Below, piece after piece: positions 46,373 through 54,315 of a DNA stretch of 64,000 nt. Position 1 is the first letter of the stretch, and every line of letters begins with the position of its first letter. Under the pieces are notes generated by a model. It did no database searches and was not told the DNA's origin. It was given only the letters and a program-made list of their open reading frames with translations. Source of the DNA: an uncultured Clostridia bacterium (GTDB taxonomy: Bacteria > Bacillota > Clostridia > Christensenellales > Borkfalkiaceae); the NCBI GenBank assembly GCA_947630325.1, contig CANRHB010000007.1, positions 34,527-98,526 on the forward strand, written 5' to 3'. The translations under genes and the position numbers were made by a program.

Positions 46373-46903
46373 ATGCGTATTATAGCAGGCAAATATCGCG
46401 GGCGGGCGCTCGCCGAATTCAAAGGGGAGGCGGTAAGGCCCACGTCCGACCGCGTAAAGGAGTCCCTCTTTCAGATTCTCTCCCCAAAACTCGTCGGGGC
46501 AAGGGCGCTCGACCTCTTTTGCGGGAGCGGCGCACTCGGACTCGAATGTCTCTCCCGCGGAGCAAAAGAAGTCCTCTTCAACGACATCTCCGCGGAGAGC
46601 CTCGCTATTCTCCGCAAAAATCTCGAAAAACTCGGCGAGAGGGGGCAGATCACCAACCGCGATTTCCGCGCCTGTCTCAACAGTGCGGAGGGAAAGTTCG
46701 ATCTCATCTTCTCCGACCCGCCCTATAAGGAGGACTACCTTCCCGACATCTGCGCCATCATCGAAAAGCGCCGCCTTCTCAAGGAGGGGGGATTGCTCAT
46801 CCACGAGAGCGAACGGGAGGAGGTCGCGCCCGAGGGGTTCGAATGTTCGGACGTCCGCCGCTATGGAAGGACGAAAATTTGGTTTTTGAGGTACAAAGCA
46901 TGA
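46373..46903 (+). CDS. rsmD: 16S rRNA (guanine(966)-N(2))-methyltransferase
   Basis: 176 residues from the ATG at 46373; the open frame upstream is family B repeat sequence and is excluded. MRIIAGKYRGRAL, RPTSDRVKESLF, ALDLFCGSGALGLE (SAM), and catalytic DPPY in FSDPPYKEDYL are all present. Overlaps coaD by ATGA, the normal pair in Firmicutes. No convincing ribosome-binding sequence before the ATG. Confidence 0.95.
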   Translation: MRIIAGKYRGRALAEFKGEAVRPTSDRVKESLFQILSPKLVGARALDLFCGSGALGLECLSRGAKEVLFNDISAESLAILRKNLEKLGERGQITNRDFRACLNSAEGKFDLIFSDPPYKEDYLPDICAIIEKRRLLKEGGLLIHESEREEVAPEGFECSDVRRYGRTKIWFLRYKA

Positions 46904-47370
46904 AAAAATGCGTGTTTGCGGGGACCTTCGATCCCTTTACCGTCGGACACGAGGACACGGTGACAAAGTGCCTTGCCCTCTTCGACGAGGTGGTGGTGGC
47001 GGTCGCCTCCAACCGCCGAAAGAACTGCATGTTCTCCGAAAAGGAGCGCGCGCAAATGATCTCCGCCGTCTATGAGGGGGAGCCGCGCGTCAAAGTCGTC
47101 CTCTGGGACGGGGTGATGGCGGACCTCTTAAAAAGGGAGAACACCCCCTTCTATGTGCGGGGCCTGCGCAACGCGACCGACTTCGACTATGAGACTGCCG
47201 ATTTCTATGCAAGCCGAGATTTAAGCCCCGAGATGATCACCCTCTACATTCCCTCCGAGCAGAAGAATCTGCACATCAGCTCCACCTTGGTGCGTAACTG
47301 CATTTTCTTCGGCACGCCCTATGAAAATTACGTTCCCGAAGCGGTTTACCGCCTCATCAGGAGAAAATAA
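46900..47370 (+). CDS. coaD: Phosphopantetheine adenylyltransferase
   Basis: 156 residues from the ATG overlapping rsmD. GTFDPFTVGHEDTVTK carries the T/HxGH nucleotidyltransferase motif (TVGH), followed by RGLRNATDFDYE and ISSTLVR. It adenylates 4'-phosphopantetheine in CoA synthesis. Two bases separate it from the first DAHP synthase, which therefore probably belongs to the same transcript. Confidence 0.96.
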   Translation: MKKCVFAGTFDPFTVGHEDTVTKCLALFDEVVVAVASNRRKNCMFSEKERAQMISAVYEGEPRVKVVLWDGVMADLLKRENTPFYVRGLRNATDFDYETADFYASRDLSPEMITLYIPSEQKNLHISSTLVRNCIFFGTPYENYVPEAVYRLIRRK

Positions 47371-47372
47371 CC

Positions 47373-48401
47373 ATGTTTGAAAAGCAAATTCTCATTCCCT
47401 CCGCGGAGGAGATCATCGCCGAGCGTCCCGTGCCCGCCTCCCTCAAAAAGATCAAGGAGGAGCGGGACCAACTTGCAAAGGACGTCATCGCGGGCAGGAG
47501 CGACAAACTCCTCGTCATCGTGGGGCCCTGTTCGGCGCACGAGCCAAAGCCCGTTTTGGACTATGTCTCCCGCCTCGGCAAACTCAACGAAAAAGTAAAG
47601 GACAAACTCGTGCTCGTCCCCCGTATCTACACGGCAAAGCCCCGCACAAAGGGGGTGGGGTATAAGGGCATGTTCTCCCAGCCCGACCCCGAACACGAGG
47701 AGAACACTTTGCGCGGCATCCGCACCATCCGCGATCTGCTCCTCTCGTCCATCGAGCAATCGGGGCTGTCCGCGGCGGACGAGATGCTCTACCCCGAGAA
47801 TTACGCCTATGTGGAGGACCTCCTTACCTATGTTGCGGTGGGGGCGCGCTCGAGCGAGAACCAGCTCCACCGCCTCGTCGCAAGCGGGGTGGAACAGCCC
47901 GTCGGCATCAAAAACCCCATGAGCGGGAGCATTCCCGTGCTCATGAACTCCATCTTTGCGGCGCAGAGCGCGCAGGTGTTCAAGTATCACGAGTGGCAGG
48001 TAAAGACAGGCGGCAACCCTTATGCCCACGCCGTCCTTCGGGGCAGAGTGGACAACTATGGCAACGACATCCCCAACTACCACTATGAAACGGTGATGCA
48101 AGTCTATGAGAGCTATCTCCACGCCGAAGGGGGGCTGAAAAACCCCGCCGTCATCATCGACTGCAACCACTCCAACTCGGGAAAGCGTTTCAAACAGCAG
48201 ATCCGCATCGTGGAGGAGGTCATGCAAAACCGCCTCTATGACGCCGATTTCAAAAAGATCGTCAAGGGCTTTATGATCGAAAGTTTCCTCGTGGAGGGGT
48301 GCCAGCAACACGACGTCGTGTACGGGCAGTCCATCACCGACCCCTGCCTTGGGTGGGAGGACACCGAGCGGCTCATCTGCGACATCGCCGCAAAAGTATA
48401 A
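47373..48401 (+). CDS. aroF: 3-deoxy-7-phosphoheptulonate synthase (copy 1)
   Basis: 342 residues, class I AroF/G/H type. It joins PEP and erythrose-4-P in the first shikimate step. Motifs: VIVGPCSAHEPKPVLDY, PRIYTAKPRTKGVGYKG, AVGARSSENQLHRLVASG, VGIKNPMSGSIPV, DCNHSNSGK and QSITDPCLGWEDTERL. The feedback amino acid cannot be read from sequence. The near-identical copy 2 follows after 62 bases, which are AAGTATAA-rich. Confidence 0.95.
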   Translation: MFEKQILIPSAEEIIAERPVPASLKKIKEERDQLAKDVIAGRSDKLLVIVGPCSAHEPKPVLDYVSRLGKLNEKVKDKLVLVPRIYTAKPRTKGVGYKGMFSQPDPEHEENTLRGIRTIRDLLLSSIEQSGLSAADEMLYPENYAYVEDLLTYVAVGARSSENQLHRLVASGVEQPVGIKNPMSGSIPVLMNSIFAAQSAQVFKYHEWQVKTGGNPYAHAVLRGRVDNYGNDIPNYHYETVMQVYESYLHAEGGLKNPAVIIDCNHSNSGKRFKQQIRIVEEVMQNRLYDADFKKIVKGFMIESFLVEGCQQHDVVYGQSITDPCLGWEDTERLICDIAAKV

Positions 48402-48463
48402 TCGCCGCAAAAGTATAAAAGAAAGTATAAGAAAAAGTATTATAAAAAGCACAGGAAAAGAAG

Positions 48464-49492
48464 ATGTTTATCAAGAGACAGGCGATCCCTTCGCCCGAAC
48501 AGATCAAGGAAGAACAGCCCCTGCCCGCCTCCCTCAAAGCGATCAAGGAGGAGCGGGACGCGCTCGCAATGGACGTCATCGCGGGCAGAAGCGACAAACT
48601 CCTCGTCATCGTGGGGCCCTGCTCGGCGCACGAGCAAAAACCCGTTCTGGACTATGTGGCGCGGCTCGGAAAGTTACAGCAAAAGGTGGAAGAAAAACTC
48701 GTGCTCGTGCCGCGCATCTACACCAACAAGCCCCGCACCAAGGGGGTGGGGTATAAGGGGATGTTCTCCCAGCCCGACCCCGAGAACAAGGAGGACATCT
48801 TAAAGGGCATCCGCACCATCCGCCGGTTGCACCTTAATGCCATCGAACTTTCGGGGCTGTCTGCGGCGGATGAGATGCTCTACCCCGAAAATTACGCCTA
48901 CCTCGAGGACGTGCTTACCTACAACGCGGTGGGGGCGCGCTCGAGCGAGAACCAGCTCCACCGCCTCGTTGCAAGCGGTATCGACCTGCCCGTGGGCATC
49001 AAAAACCCCATGAGCGGGAGCATTCCCGTGCTCCTCAATTCCATCTATGCGGCGCAGAGCCCGCAGGTGTTCAAGTATCACGAATGGCAGGTGGAGACGA
49101 ACGGCAACCCCTATGCCCACGCGGTGCTCCGCGGAAGAGTGGACAACTATGGGAACGACATCCCCAACTACCACTATGAAACGGTGATGCAGGTGCTCGA
49201 AGGGTACCGCCACACCGAAGGGGGACTTAAAAACCCCGCCGTCATCATCGACGCAAACCATTCCAACTCGGGCAAGCAGTTCAAACAGCAGATCCGCATC
49301 GTGGAAGAGGTCATGCAGGATTGCCGTTACGACAGAGATTTCAAAAACATCGTAAAGGGGTTCATGATCGAGAGTTTCCTCGTGGAGGGGAGCCAGAAGC
49401 ACGACGTCGTGTACGGTCAGTCCATCACCGATCCCTGCCTCGGGTGGGAGGACACCGAGCGGCTCATCTGCGACATCGCGGAGAAGGTATAA
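48464..49492 (+). CDS. aroF: 3-deoxy-7-phosphoheptulonate synthase (copy 2)
   Basis: 342 residues, roughly 80 percent identical to copy 1 by eye with no gaps. All active-site motifs are kept (GPCSAHE, PRTKGVGYKG, ARSSENQ, KNPMSGS, NHSNSGK, DPCLGW). Differences concentrate in the first 25 residues and in short patches such as IRRLHLNAIELSG against IRDLLLSSIEQSG, where allosteric contacts lie in relatives. A recent tandem duplication giving isozymes with different feedback control is likely, but inferred. Confidence 0.95.
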   Translation: MFIKRQAIPSPEQIKEEQPLPASLKAIKEERDALAMDVIAGRSDKLLVIVGPCSAHEQKPVLDYVARLGKLQQKVEEKLVLVPRIYTNKPRTKGVGYKGMFSQPDPENKEDILKGIRTIRRLHLNAIELSGLSAADEMLYPENYAYLEDVLTYNAVGARSSENQLHRLVASGIDLPVGIKNPMSGSIPVLLNSIYAAQSPQVFKYHEWQVETNGNPYAHAVLRGRVDNYGNDIPNYHYETVMQVLEGYRHTEGGLKNPAVIIDANHSNSGKQFKQQIRIVEEVMQDCRYDRDFKNIVKGFMIESFLVEGSQKHDVVYGQSITDPCLGWEDTERLICDIAEKV

Positions 49493-49515
49493 AGATATAA
49501 ATAAGGTATATGGCC

Positions 49516-50316
49516 ATGGAGACAAAAAAGGTAAGCTGCCTCGGACCTTACGGCAGTTATTCGGAATATGCCGCACAGCGCATGTGCGAGGGGTATGAGA
49601 TCGTGCTCTGCCACAACTTTTCGGAGACGGTAAGAAAGCTCACTTCGGGAGAGGTGGACCAAGCGGTCGTGCCCGTCGAAAACAGCCTCAACGGCGGGGT
49701 GTCGGAGTGCCTCGACCTCATCAATGCGGAGGACGTATTCGGGGTGCGGGAGTATCTGCTCCTCATCGACCACCGCCTCGCCATGCTCGAGGGGACGAAG
49801 GAGGAGGAGATCGACGTCGTCTGTTCCCACCAGCAGGCGCTCGGGCAGTGTGTGGAATACCTCGAACGGCGGTTCCCCTCGGCGCGGTTCGTGGAGACGA
49901 CCTCCACGGCGGAGAGTTTGAAGATGCTCAACGCGCACACGGCGGGTATCGTGGGGGCACACGTAAAGCGGGAGGGGGTGGTTCTCTCGGAGGAGAACAT
50001 TGCCGACCACAAGGGCAACTACACCCGCTTTTTACTTCTCGAGAGGGGGGTCAAAGTCCCTCAGCGGAGCACGATGGTGTTCTTTTCGGCGGTGTGTATG
50101 CACAAGCCGGGCGCGCTCGTCAATCTGTTGAAGATTTTCCAGCGTTACAGTTTGAATTTAACGAGGATCCAGTCCCGTCCCGTCAAGGAGGAGTTCGGGC
50201 AATACCGCTTTTTCATCGAGATCGCGGGGGACATCGGCAGTGAACGCGTCATTTCGGCCCTCTCCGAAGCGCGCAAATACTGCGCAAGTTTCAAGTTGTT
50301 GGGGGCGTATAGCTAA
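49516..50316 (+). CDS. pheA: Prephenate dehydratase
   Basis: 266 residues from the ATG at 49516; AAGG at about 49503 fits this start better than the ATG at 49510. It converts prephenate to phenylpyruvate. The dehydratase domain shows CLGPYGSYSEYAAQ, VPVENSLNGGVSECLDL and NYTRFLLLE (catalytic TRF). The ACT domain has KPGALVNLLKIFQRYSLNL and TRIQSRPVKEEFGQYRFFIE, in place of the usual ESRP, for Phe feedback. No chorismate mutase is fused. Co-directional with both DAHP synthases. Confidence 0.95.
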   Translation: METKKVSCLGPYGSYSEYAAQRMCEGYEIVLCHNFSETVRKLTSGEVDQAVVPVENSLNGGVSECLDLINAEDVFGVREYLLLIDHRLAMLEGTKEEEIDVVCSHQQALGQCVEYLERRFPSARFVETTSTAESLKMLNAHTAGIVGAHVKREGVVLSEENIADHKGNYTRFLLLERGVKVPQRSTMVFFSAVCMHKPGALVNLLKIFQRYSLNLTRIQSRPVKEEFGQYRFFIEIAGDIGSERVISALSEARKYCASFKLLGAYS

Positions 50317-50328
50317 TTCACGCGTTTA

Positions 50329-50444
50329 GTTTCGCACAATTCTTTGCTCCTCGCCCGTTGAGCCCTACCCTTCGCTTGCGAGGGGGAGGGTGGCACCGCA
50401 GGTGACGGGTGGGGGTGGGCTCGTCGAAAATAATTGTGCGAGGA
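50329..50444. repeat. Small element with inverted ends (family F)
   Basis: TTTCGCACAATTC at the left and AATAATTGTGCGAGG at the right are inverted copies around about 90 bases of GC-rich sequence. A matching half (AGAATTGTGCGAAACTA) occurs at about 19435-19452 just before nusA. Confidence 0.5.
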
Positions 50445-50563
50445 AACGTACATTATCGTCTTAACCTACCCATCCTCTCGTTCGTTTCGTCGGACACTAA
50501 GCCGTAAGAGTGCGGCAAATTGGGTGCGCTGCCGCAGGGAGACCCTGCTCCGCGCAGTGATTT

Positions 50564-50760
50564 TGGAAACGCCCCACCCCCCTACCCCCCTCCCACGGAG
50601 GGGGTAAAAGAAGCCCCCTCCTTAGGAGGGGGACTAAGGGGGTGGTGTCCTCGCCCGCCCTCGCGTCAGGGGGGGAGGGGTAGGGGAGGGGGCGCCTTAT
50701 TTTGCCCCCTCCTTAGGAGGGGGACTAAGGGGGTGGTGTCCTTTGTTCTAATTACGCACT
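50564..50760. repeat. Family C repeats, multiple copies
   Basis: A 39-base sequence starting GCCCCCTCCTTAGGAGGGGG is identical at 50613-50651 and 50704-50742. Another C form (CCCCCTCCCACGGAGGGGG type) begins at about 50566. The segment 50445-50563 shows no gene or clear repeat. Confidence 0.8.
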
Positions 50761-50769
50761 ACCTTATTC

Positions 50770-50819
50770 ACCACCTCAGTCACTTCGTGACAGCTCCTCC
50801 TGAGGAGGAGCCTTTTTTG
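50770..50819 (+). terminator. Repeat-derived terminator between pheA and ylbJ
   Basis: CACCTCAGTCACTTCGTGAC followed by GCTCCTCCTGAGGAGGAGC and CTTTTTTG: two hairpins, the second with a T run. It could end the aroF-aroF-pheA transcript 450 bases after the stop. The same unit is at about 58725-58777. Confidence 0.6.
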
Positions 50820-50832
50820 CACCCCTCGGCCT

Positions 50833-51792
50833 TCACACACAGCCTGTCAAGGCGAAAAGGCCCCAGCAGAGGAAAAACGCCACAACCGCCTGCAAAAATT
50901 TTACGAGCACAAAGGGGAGCATCTTCACCCCCGCGCGGGTAAGGAACGCCGCCTGCTGGCACAAAACGCACATCCCCCCAAACGTCACGAGCGCGCAAGC
51001 GATCGCGCACGAGAGGGGAGTTTTTTCTGCCGAGAGGATCGCGCACCCGCCCGTCATCTCCAAAAGTCCCTTCAAAACCCCCTCGGTGTACTTCCCGAAG
51101 AGGGGAAAGGAGAACAGCCCCAGGTCGCCCAGCATCTGCCCGAGGCAGGAAAAGAGGGCGATAAACCCTCCCACACACAACACGGAGATCACCGCGCCGT
51201 ATAAACTATCGTGTAACAGGTTGTCGTTTTGCACGGCGAGAGCAGGGGGCGCGGACGGCCGTTTTCCCCCAAAGCGCATACAAAAACACACCAGCCATAC
51301 GGCGGCGAGATGGGAAACAAGCATCACCCACCCCGCCGCCGCGTTTTCATACATCATGCCGCCCACCGTCCCCACGAGAAAGATGGGCCCCGACGTCGTG
51401 GCAAGGCACGCAAGGCGGAACTCCTCCCCCTTCCCGAGCCTGCCCGAAGAGGAGAGCGCGTACACCGTCCTCGCGCCCACGGGATAGCCCGAAAGAGCGG
51501 CAAGCAGGGCGGCTCCTCCTCCCGCGCCCGAGAGGCGGAACAGCTTCCCCATCGGCGCAGAGAGTTTGCGCGAAAACGCCGCAAAGGTGGGAAGCCCCGT
51601 AATAAGCGCCGTGAGAAAGAGAAAGGGGAACACCGCGGGAAGGACGCTCGCCGCCCAGAGCGAAATGCCCTTTGAAACGCTCCCTGCATACCGCACGGGG
51701 TCGGAGAGGAAGAGCGCGGCAAAAAAGAGGAGAAGTGCGGTCAGACAGAGATAGAAGAGGGTGCGTTTTTTCGGCGTGGCAGGTGCGGACAT
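50833..51792 (-). CDS. ylbJ: YlbJ-like sporulation integral membrane protein
   Basis: 319 residues with about eight membrane segments and Gate/nucleoside-recognition-type motifs: GISLWAASVLPAVFPFLFL, LSGYPVGARTVYALSSSGRL, LACLATTSGPIFLVGTVGG and LEMTGGCAIL. YlbJ is a mother-cell membrane protein needed for spore formation in Bacillus. It is shorter than the roughly 400-residue Bacillus protein. It is the only confident - strand gene here. Its upstream region has a sigma-E-like promoter, which supports the assignment. Confidence 0.8.
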   Translation of the reverse strand: MSAPATPKKRTLFYLCLTALLLFFAALFLSDPVRYAGSVSKGISLWAASVLPAVFPFLFLTALITGLPTFAAFSRKLSAPMGKLFRLSGAGGGAALLAALSGYPVGARTVYALSSSGRLGKGEEFRLACLATTSGPIFLVGTVGGMMYENAAAGWVMLVSHLAAVWLVCFCMRFGGKRPSAPPALAVQNDNLLHDSLYGAVISVLCVGGFIALFSCLGQMLGDLGLFSFPLFGKYTEGVLKGLLEMTGGCAILSAEKTPLSCAIACALVTFGGMCVLCQQAAFLTRAGVKMLPFVLVKFLQAVVAFFLCWGLFALTGCV

Positions 51793-51797
51793 ACCTC

Positions 51798-51826
51798 AAC
51801 CTATGAATGCCTTCTCAAAAATATAA
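51798..51826 (-). promoter_or_regulatory. Sigma-E-like promoter of ylbJ
   Basis: On the - strand, TTATATT (51820-51826), a 14-base gap, then CATAGGTT (51798-51805) resembles the mother-cell sigma-E pattern (kmATATT, about 14 bases, CATACAnT). The -10 ends five bases before the start codon. Confidence 0.5.
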
Positions 51827-51839
51827 CTTCCCAAAACAA

Positions 51840-51868
51840 TAGACTTTTTTTTCGGCGTATGGTATAAT
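51840..51868 (+). promoter_or_regulatory. Promoter of the ABC-F gene
   Basis: TAGACT (51840-51845), 17-base spacer, TATAAT (51863-51868); CAAGGAGGGCG precedes the ATG. Confidence 0.65.
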
Positions 51869-51897
51869 CGACCGCGGAGACCCACAAGGAGGGCGTT

Positions 51898-53475
51898 ATG
51901 TTACAAGTAAACGGCGTAAGCCTGCAATACGGAAGCAAAAAACTGTTCGAGGACGTCAACTTAAAATTCACCGCGGGGAACTGCTACGGCATCATCGGCG
52001 CAAACGGCGCGGGCAAGTCCACCTTCCTCAAAGTGCTTTCGGGGGAGATCGAACCCAACAAGGGGGAGGTCATCCTCGGCAAGAACGAGCGCATGTCCGT
52101 GCTTGCCCAAAACCAGAATAAATACGACAGCGAAACGGTGTTGCGCACCGTCATGCTCGGGCACAAGCGGCTCGTGGAGATCATGGACGAGAAGGACGCC
52201 CTCTATGCCCATGCCGAATTCACCGAGGAGGACGGCGTGCGCGCCTCCGAACTCGAGAGCGAGTTTGCCGAGCTCGGCGGCTGGGAGGCGGAGAGCGAGG
52301 CGGAGACCCTTCTCAACGGCCTCGACATCGGCAGCGAATTCCACTACACCCTCATGGGGGAGATGGACGCCAAGCAGAAGGTGAAGGTGCTCCTCGCGCA
52401 GGCGCTCTTCGGCAATCCCGACGTCCTCCTTTTGGACGAGCCCACCAACAACCTCGACCTCAAAACGGTGCGCTGGCTGGAAAATTATCTCCTCGACTTC
52501 GAGAACACCATCATCATCGTCTCCCACAACCGCCACTTTTTGAACAAAGTCTGCACCCACATCTGCGACGTCGATTTCGGCAAGATCAACCTCTATCTCG
52601 GCAACTATGATTTTTGGTACCAGACTTCCCAGCTCATGGCGCGCCAGCAGAGGGACGCCAACAAGAAGGCCGAACAGCGCGCCGCCGAACTCAAAGAATT
52701 CATCGCGCGGTTCGCGGCGAACGCAAGCAAGTCGCGGCAGGCGACCTCCCGAAAAAAAGAACTCGAAAAACTTACCATCTCCGACTTCAAGCCCTCCCTC
52801 CGCAAATATCCCTTCATCGAGTTCAAGTACGAGCGGGAGATCGGCAACGACATCCTCATGGTGGAAAACCTCTCCAAGAAGGGGTACTTCGAAAACGTCT
52901 CCTTCACGGTGCAGAAGGGGGACAAGATCGGCATTCTGTGCGATAAGTCCACTTCGGTGACCATGCTCTACGATATTTTAACGGGCAAGCAGGAGCCCGA
53001 CGCGGGCACGGTGAAGTGGGGCAAGACCATCAATTATTCCTACTATCCCCTCGACAACGGGGAGTTCTTCGACGGCTGTACGCTGACGCTGGTGCAGTGG
53101 CTGTCGCAGTTTTCCAAGGACCATTACGAGGAGTACCTGCGCGGCTGGCTGGGGCGGATGCTCTTCTCGGGGGAGGAGGCACTCAAAGAGGCGCGGGTGC
53201 TCTCGGGCGGGGAAAAGGTGCGCTGTATGCTGGCGAAAATGATGCTCGAAGGGGGGAATTTCCTCATTTTGGACGAGCCCACCAACCACCTCGACCTGGA
53301 GAGCATCACCTCGCTCAACAATGGCTTAACGGCGTTCAAGGGGTGCCTTCTCATGACCTCGCACGACCAGGAGCTGATGAACACGGTGTGCAACCGCATC
53401 ATTGTTTTGAACGGCACCAAGACTTACGATAAGTCCATCACCTTCGACGAATATCTGGACACCATCAGCGGTTGA
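51898..53475 (+). CDS. ABC-F family ATPase
   Basis: 525 residues with two ABC domains and no membrane segment. Domain 1: GANGAGKSTFLKVLSGE, DVLLLDEPTNNLDL, but a weak signature MGEMDAKQKVKVLLAQ. The linker (about residues 240-310) is a charged helix (KELEKLTISDFKPSLRK). Domain 2 has an altered Walker A (GILCDKSTSVTMLYD instead of GxxGxGKST), a good signature LSGGEKVRCMLAKMML and FLILDEPTNHLDLESI. This matches the YkpA/YbiT-like group that act on ribosomes or in resistance. Substrate or antibiotic unknown. Confidence 0.9.
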   Translation: MLQVNGVSLQYGSKKLFEDVNLKFTAGNCYGIIGANGAGKSTFLKVLSGEIEPNKGEVILGKNERMSVLAQNQNKYDSETVLRTVMLGHKRLVEIMDEKDALYAHAEFTEEDGVRASELESEFAELGGWEAESEAETLLNGLDIGSEFHYTLMGEMDAKQKVKVLLAQALFGNPDVLLLDEPTNNLDLKTVRWLENYLLDFENTIIIVSHNRHFLNKVCTHICDVDFGKINLYLGNYDFWYQTSQLMARQQRDANKKAEQRAAELKEFIARFAANASKSRQATSRKKELEKLTISDFKPSLRKYPFIEFKYEREIGNDILMVENLSKKGYFENVSFTVQKGDKIGILCDKSTSVTMLYDILTGKQEPDAGTVKWGKTINYSYYPLDNGEFFDGCTLTLVQWLSQFSKDHYEEYLRGWLGRMLFSGEEALKEARVLSGGEKVRCMLAKMMLEGGNFLILDEPTNHLDLESITSLNNGLTAFKGCLLMTSHDQELMNTVCNRIIVLNGTKTYDKSITFDEYLDTISG

Positions 53476-53481
53476 GTTTTC

Positions 53482-53765
53482 ATGCCCCCTCCGGGGGAGG
53501 GGGCATGAAGAACCCAACGGAACCCCCTCCATTGGAGGGGGATCAAGGGGGTGGGTACCGTTCCCTAATGTCATGTCGAGCGAAGTCGAGACATCTCTAC
53601 CGCATTATAATAAGGCGAGATTTCTCCACTTCGCTCGCGGTGCTCGCTTCGGTCGAAATGACATGATCAGAACACGCCCCACCCCCCTACCCCCCTCCCA
53701 CGGAGGGGGCATGAGGAAACCAACGGAACCCCCTCCATTGGAGGGGGATCAAGGGGGTGGGCAAC
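53482..53765. repeat. Family C, A, C repeats
   Basis: C units at about 53482-53555 and 53675-53762 (CCCCCTCCATTGGAGGGGG with a GATCAAGGGGGTGGG tail), enclosing a family A element (GTCATGTCGAGCGAAGTCGA at 53570 to TCGAAATGACATG about 53665). Confidence 0.8.
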
Positions 53766-53816
53766 ATTCACCTCCACGCTCCCACAAAAATTTTCCAAAA
53801 AATTTCCGAAAAACGC

Positions 53817-53846
53817 TTGACAAGGGTTTTTTGTTTGTGATAGGAT
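53817..53846 (+). promoter_or_regulatory. Promoter of the Met-rich leader transcript
   Basis: TTGACA (53817-53822), 18-base spacer, TAGGAT (53841-53846). Start of transcription is expected around 53850-53853. Confidence 0.65.
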
Positions 53847-53855
53847 GTAGGAGTT

Positions 53856-53933
53856 ATGAAACATTCGAACTATCGCAACTACATGTACATGCGTCGGTCC
53901 CGGGCAGGAATGCGCGGGTTTTCGGCGATGTAA
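53856..53933 (+). CDS. Met- and Arg-rich 25-residue leader peptide
   Basis: ATG at 53856 is preceded by AGGAG (53849-53853); the stop is TAA at 53931-53933. Met occupies positions 1, 10, 12, 19 and 25, with the cluster NYMYMRRSR at 8-16. It lies directly between a promoter and a strong terminator, before metN-metI-metQ. The layout is that of a ribosome-stalling leader peptide sensing charged tRNA-Met. Arg is equally frequent (7, 13, 14, 16, 20), so arginine sensing cannot be excluded by composition alone. Too short for ordinary gene callers. See the terminator/antiterminator entry. Confidence 0.6.
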   Translation: MKHSNYRNYMYMRRSRAGMRGFSAM

Positions 53934-53988
53934 AAAACCGGAAACTTGTTCATCTCCGCTCGGGACGTTTTCCCCGGGCGGTTTTTTT
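53897..53988 (+). terminator. Attenuator: terminator and competing antiterminator pairing
   Basis: Terminator: CCGCTCGGG (53956-53964) pairs with CCCGGGCGG (53973-53981), one G-U, an 8-base loop and seven T residues (53982-53988). Antiterminator: GTCCCGGGC (53897-53905, codons 14-17 of the leader peptide) can pair with GCTCGGGAC (53958-53966), which uses most of the terminator's 5' arm. The two structures exclude each other. A ribosome stalled at Met codons 10-12 would leave or partly leave 53897-53905 free; one reaching the stop would not. An additional AAAAAACCG/CGGTTTTTT pairing is possible. Confidence 0.6.
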
Positions 53989-54011
53989 GTGCCTTGGGGA
54001 GGCTTGGCGCC

Positions 54012-54238
54012 CATGCGTCATTCCGAGCCGTAAAGGAAATTACGAAGTCCGACATGGATAGTCCCCGAGGGAATCTTGCTACGTCCAAGTACGTTTTAAC
54101 CCAACCCGAACGTACCAAGATGCCTTCGCGGACATGCTAAAACGGACTGCGTAAACACAAGACGGCTACTTCGTCGCAGGCTCCTCGTGCCGCCCTTAGG
54201 CAACATAGAACGTGCGGGCGGGGCAGCATGACGCGAAC
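54012..54238. repeat. Family D repeat, reverse orientation, between attenuator and metN
   Basis: CGTCATTCCGAG through CGAACGTACCAAGATGCC, CTTCGTCGCAGGCTCCTCG and CGTGCGGGCGGGGCAGCATG: the reverse complement order of the element at 16485-16694. It would be part of the metN mRNA leader if the attenuator is read through. A further copy of the GCGGGCGGGGCAG end lies at 54258-54270. Confidence 0.8.
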
Positions 54239-54315
54239 AAAGCACGATAGAACGTGCGGGCGGGGCAGCCAAGAGAAAGCCTTCCACCCAACCACCAACT
54301 CCAAAAGGAGAATTT

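Noticed and set aside
53990-54315. SAM riboswitch or T-box before metN
   Set aside because: No SAM-I core or T-box sequence was recognised; the region is a family D repeat.
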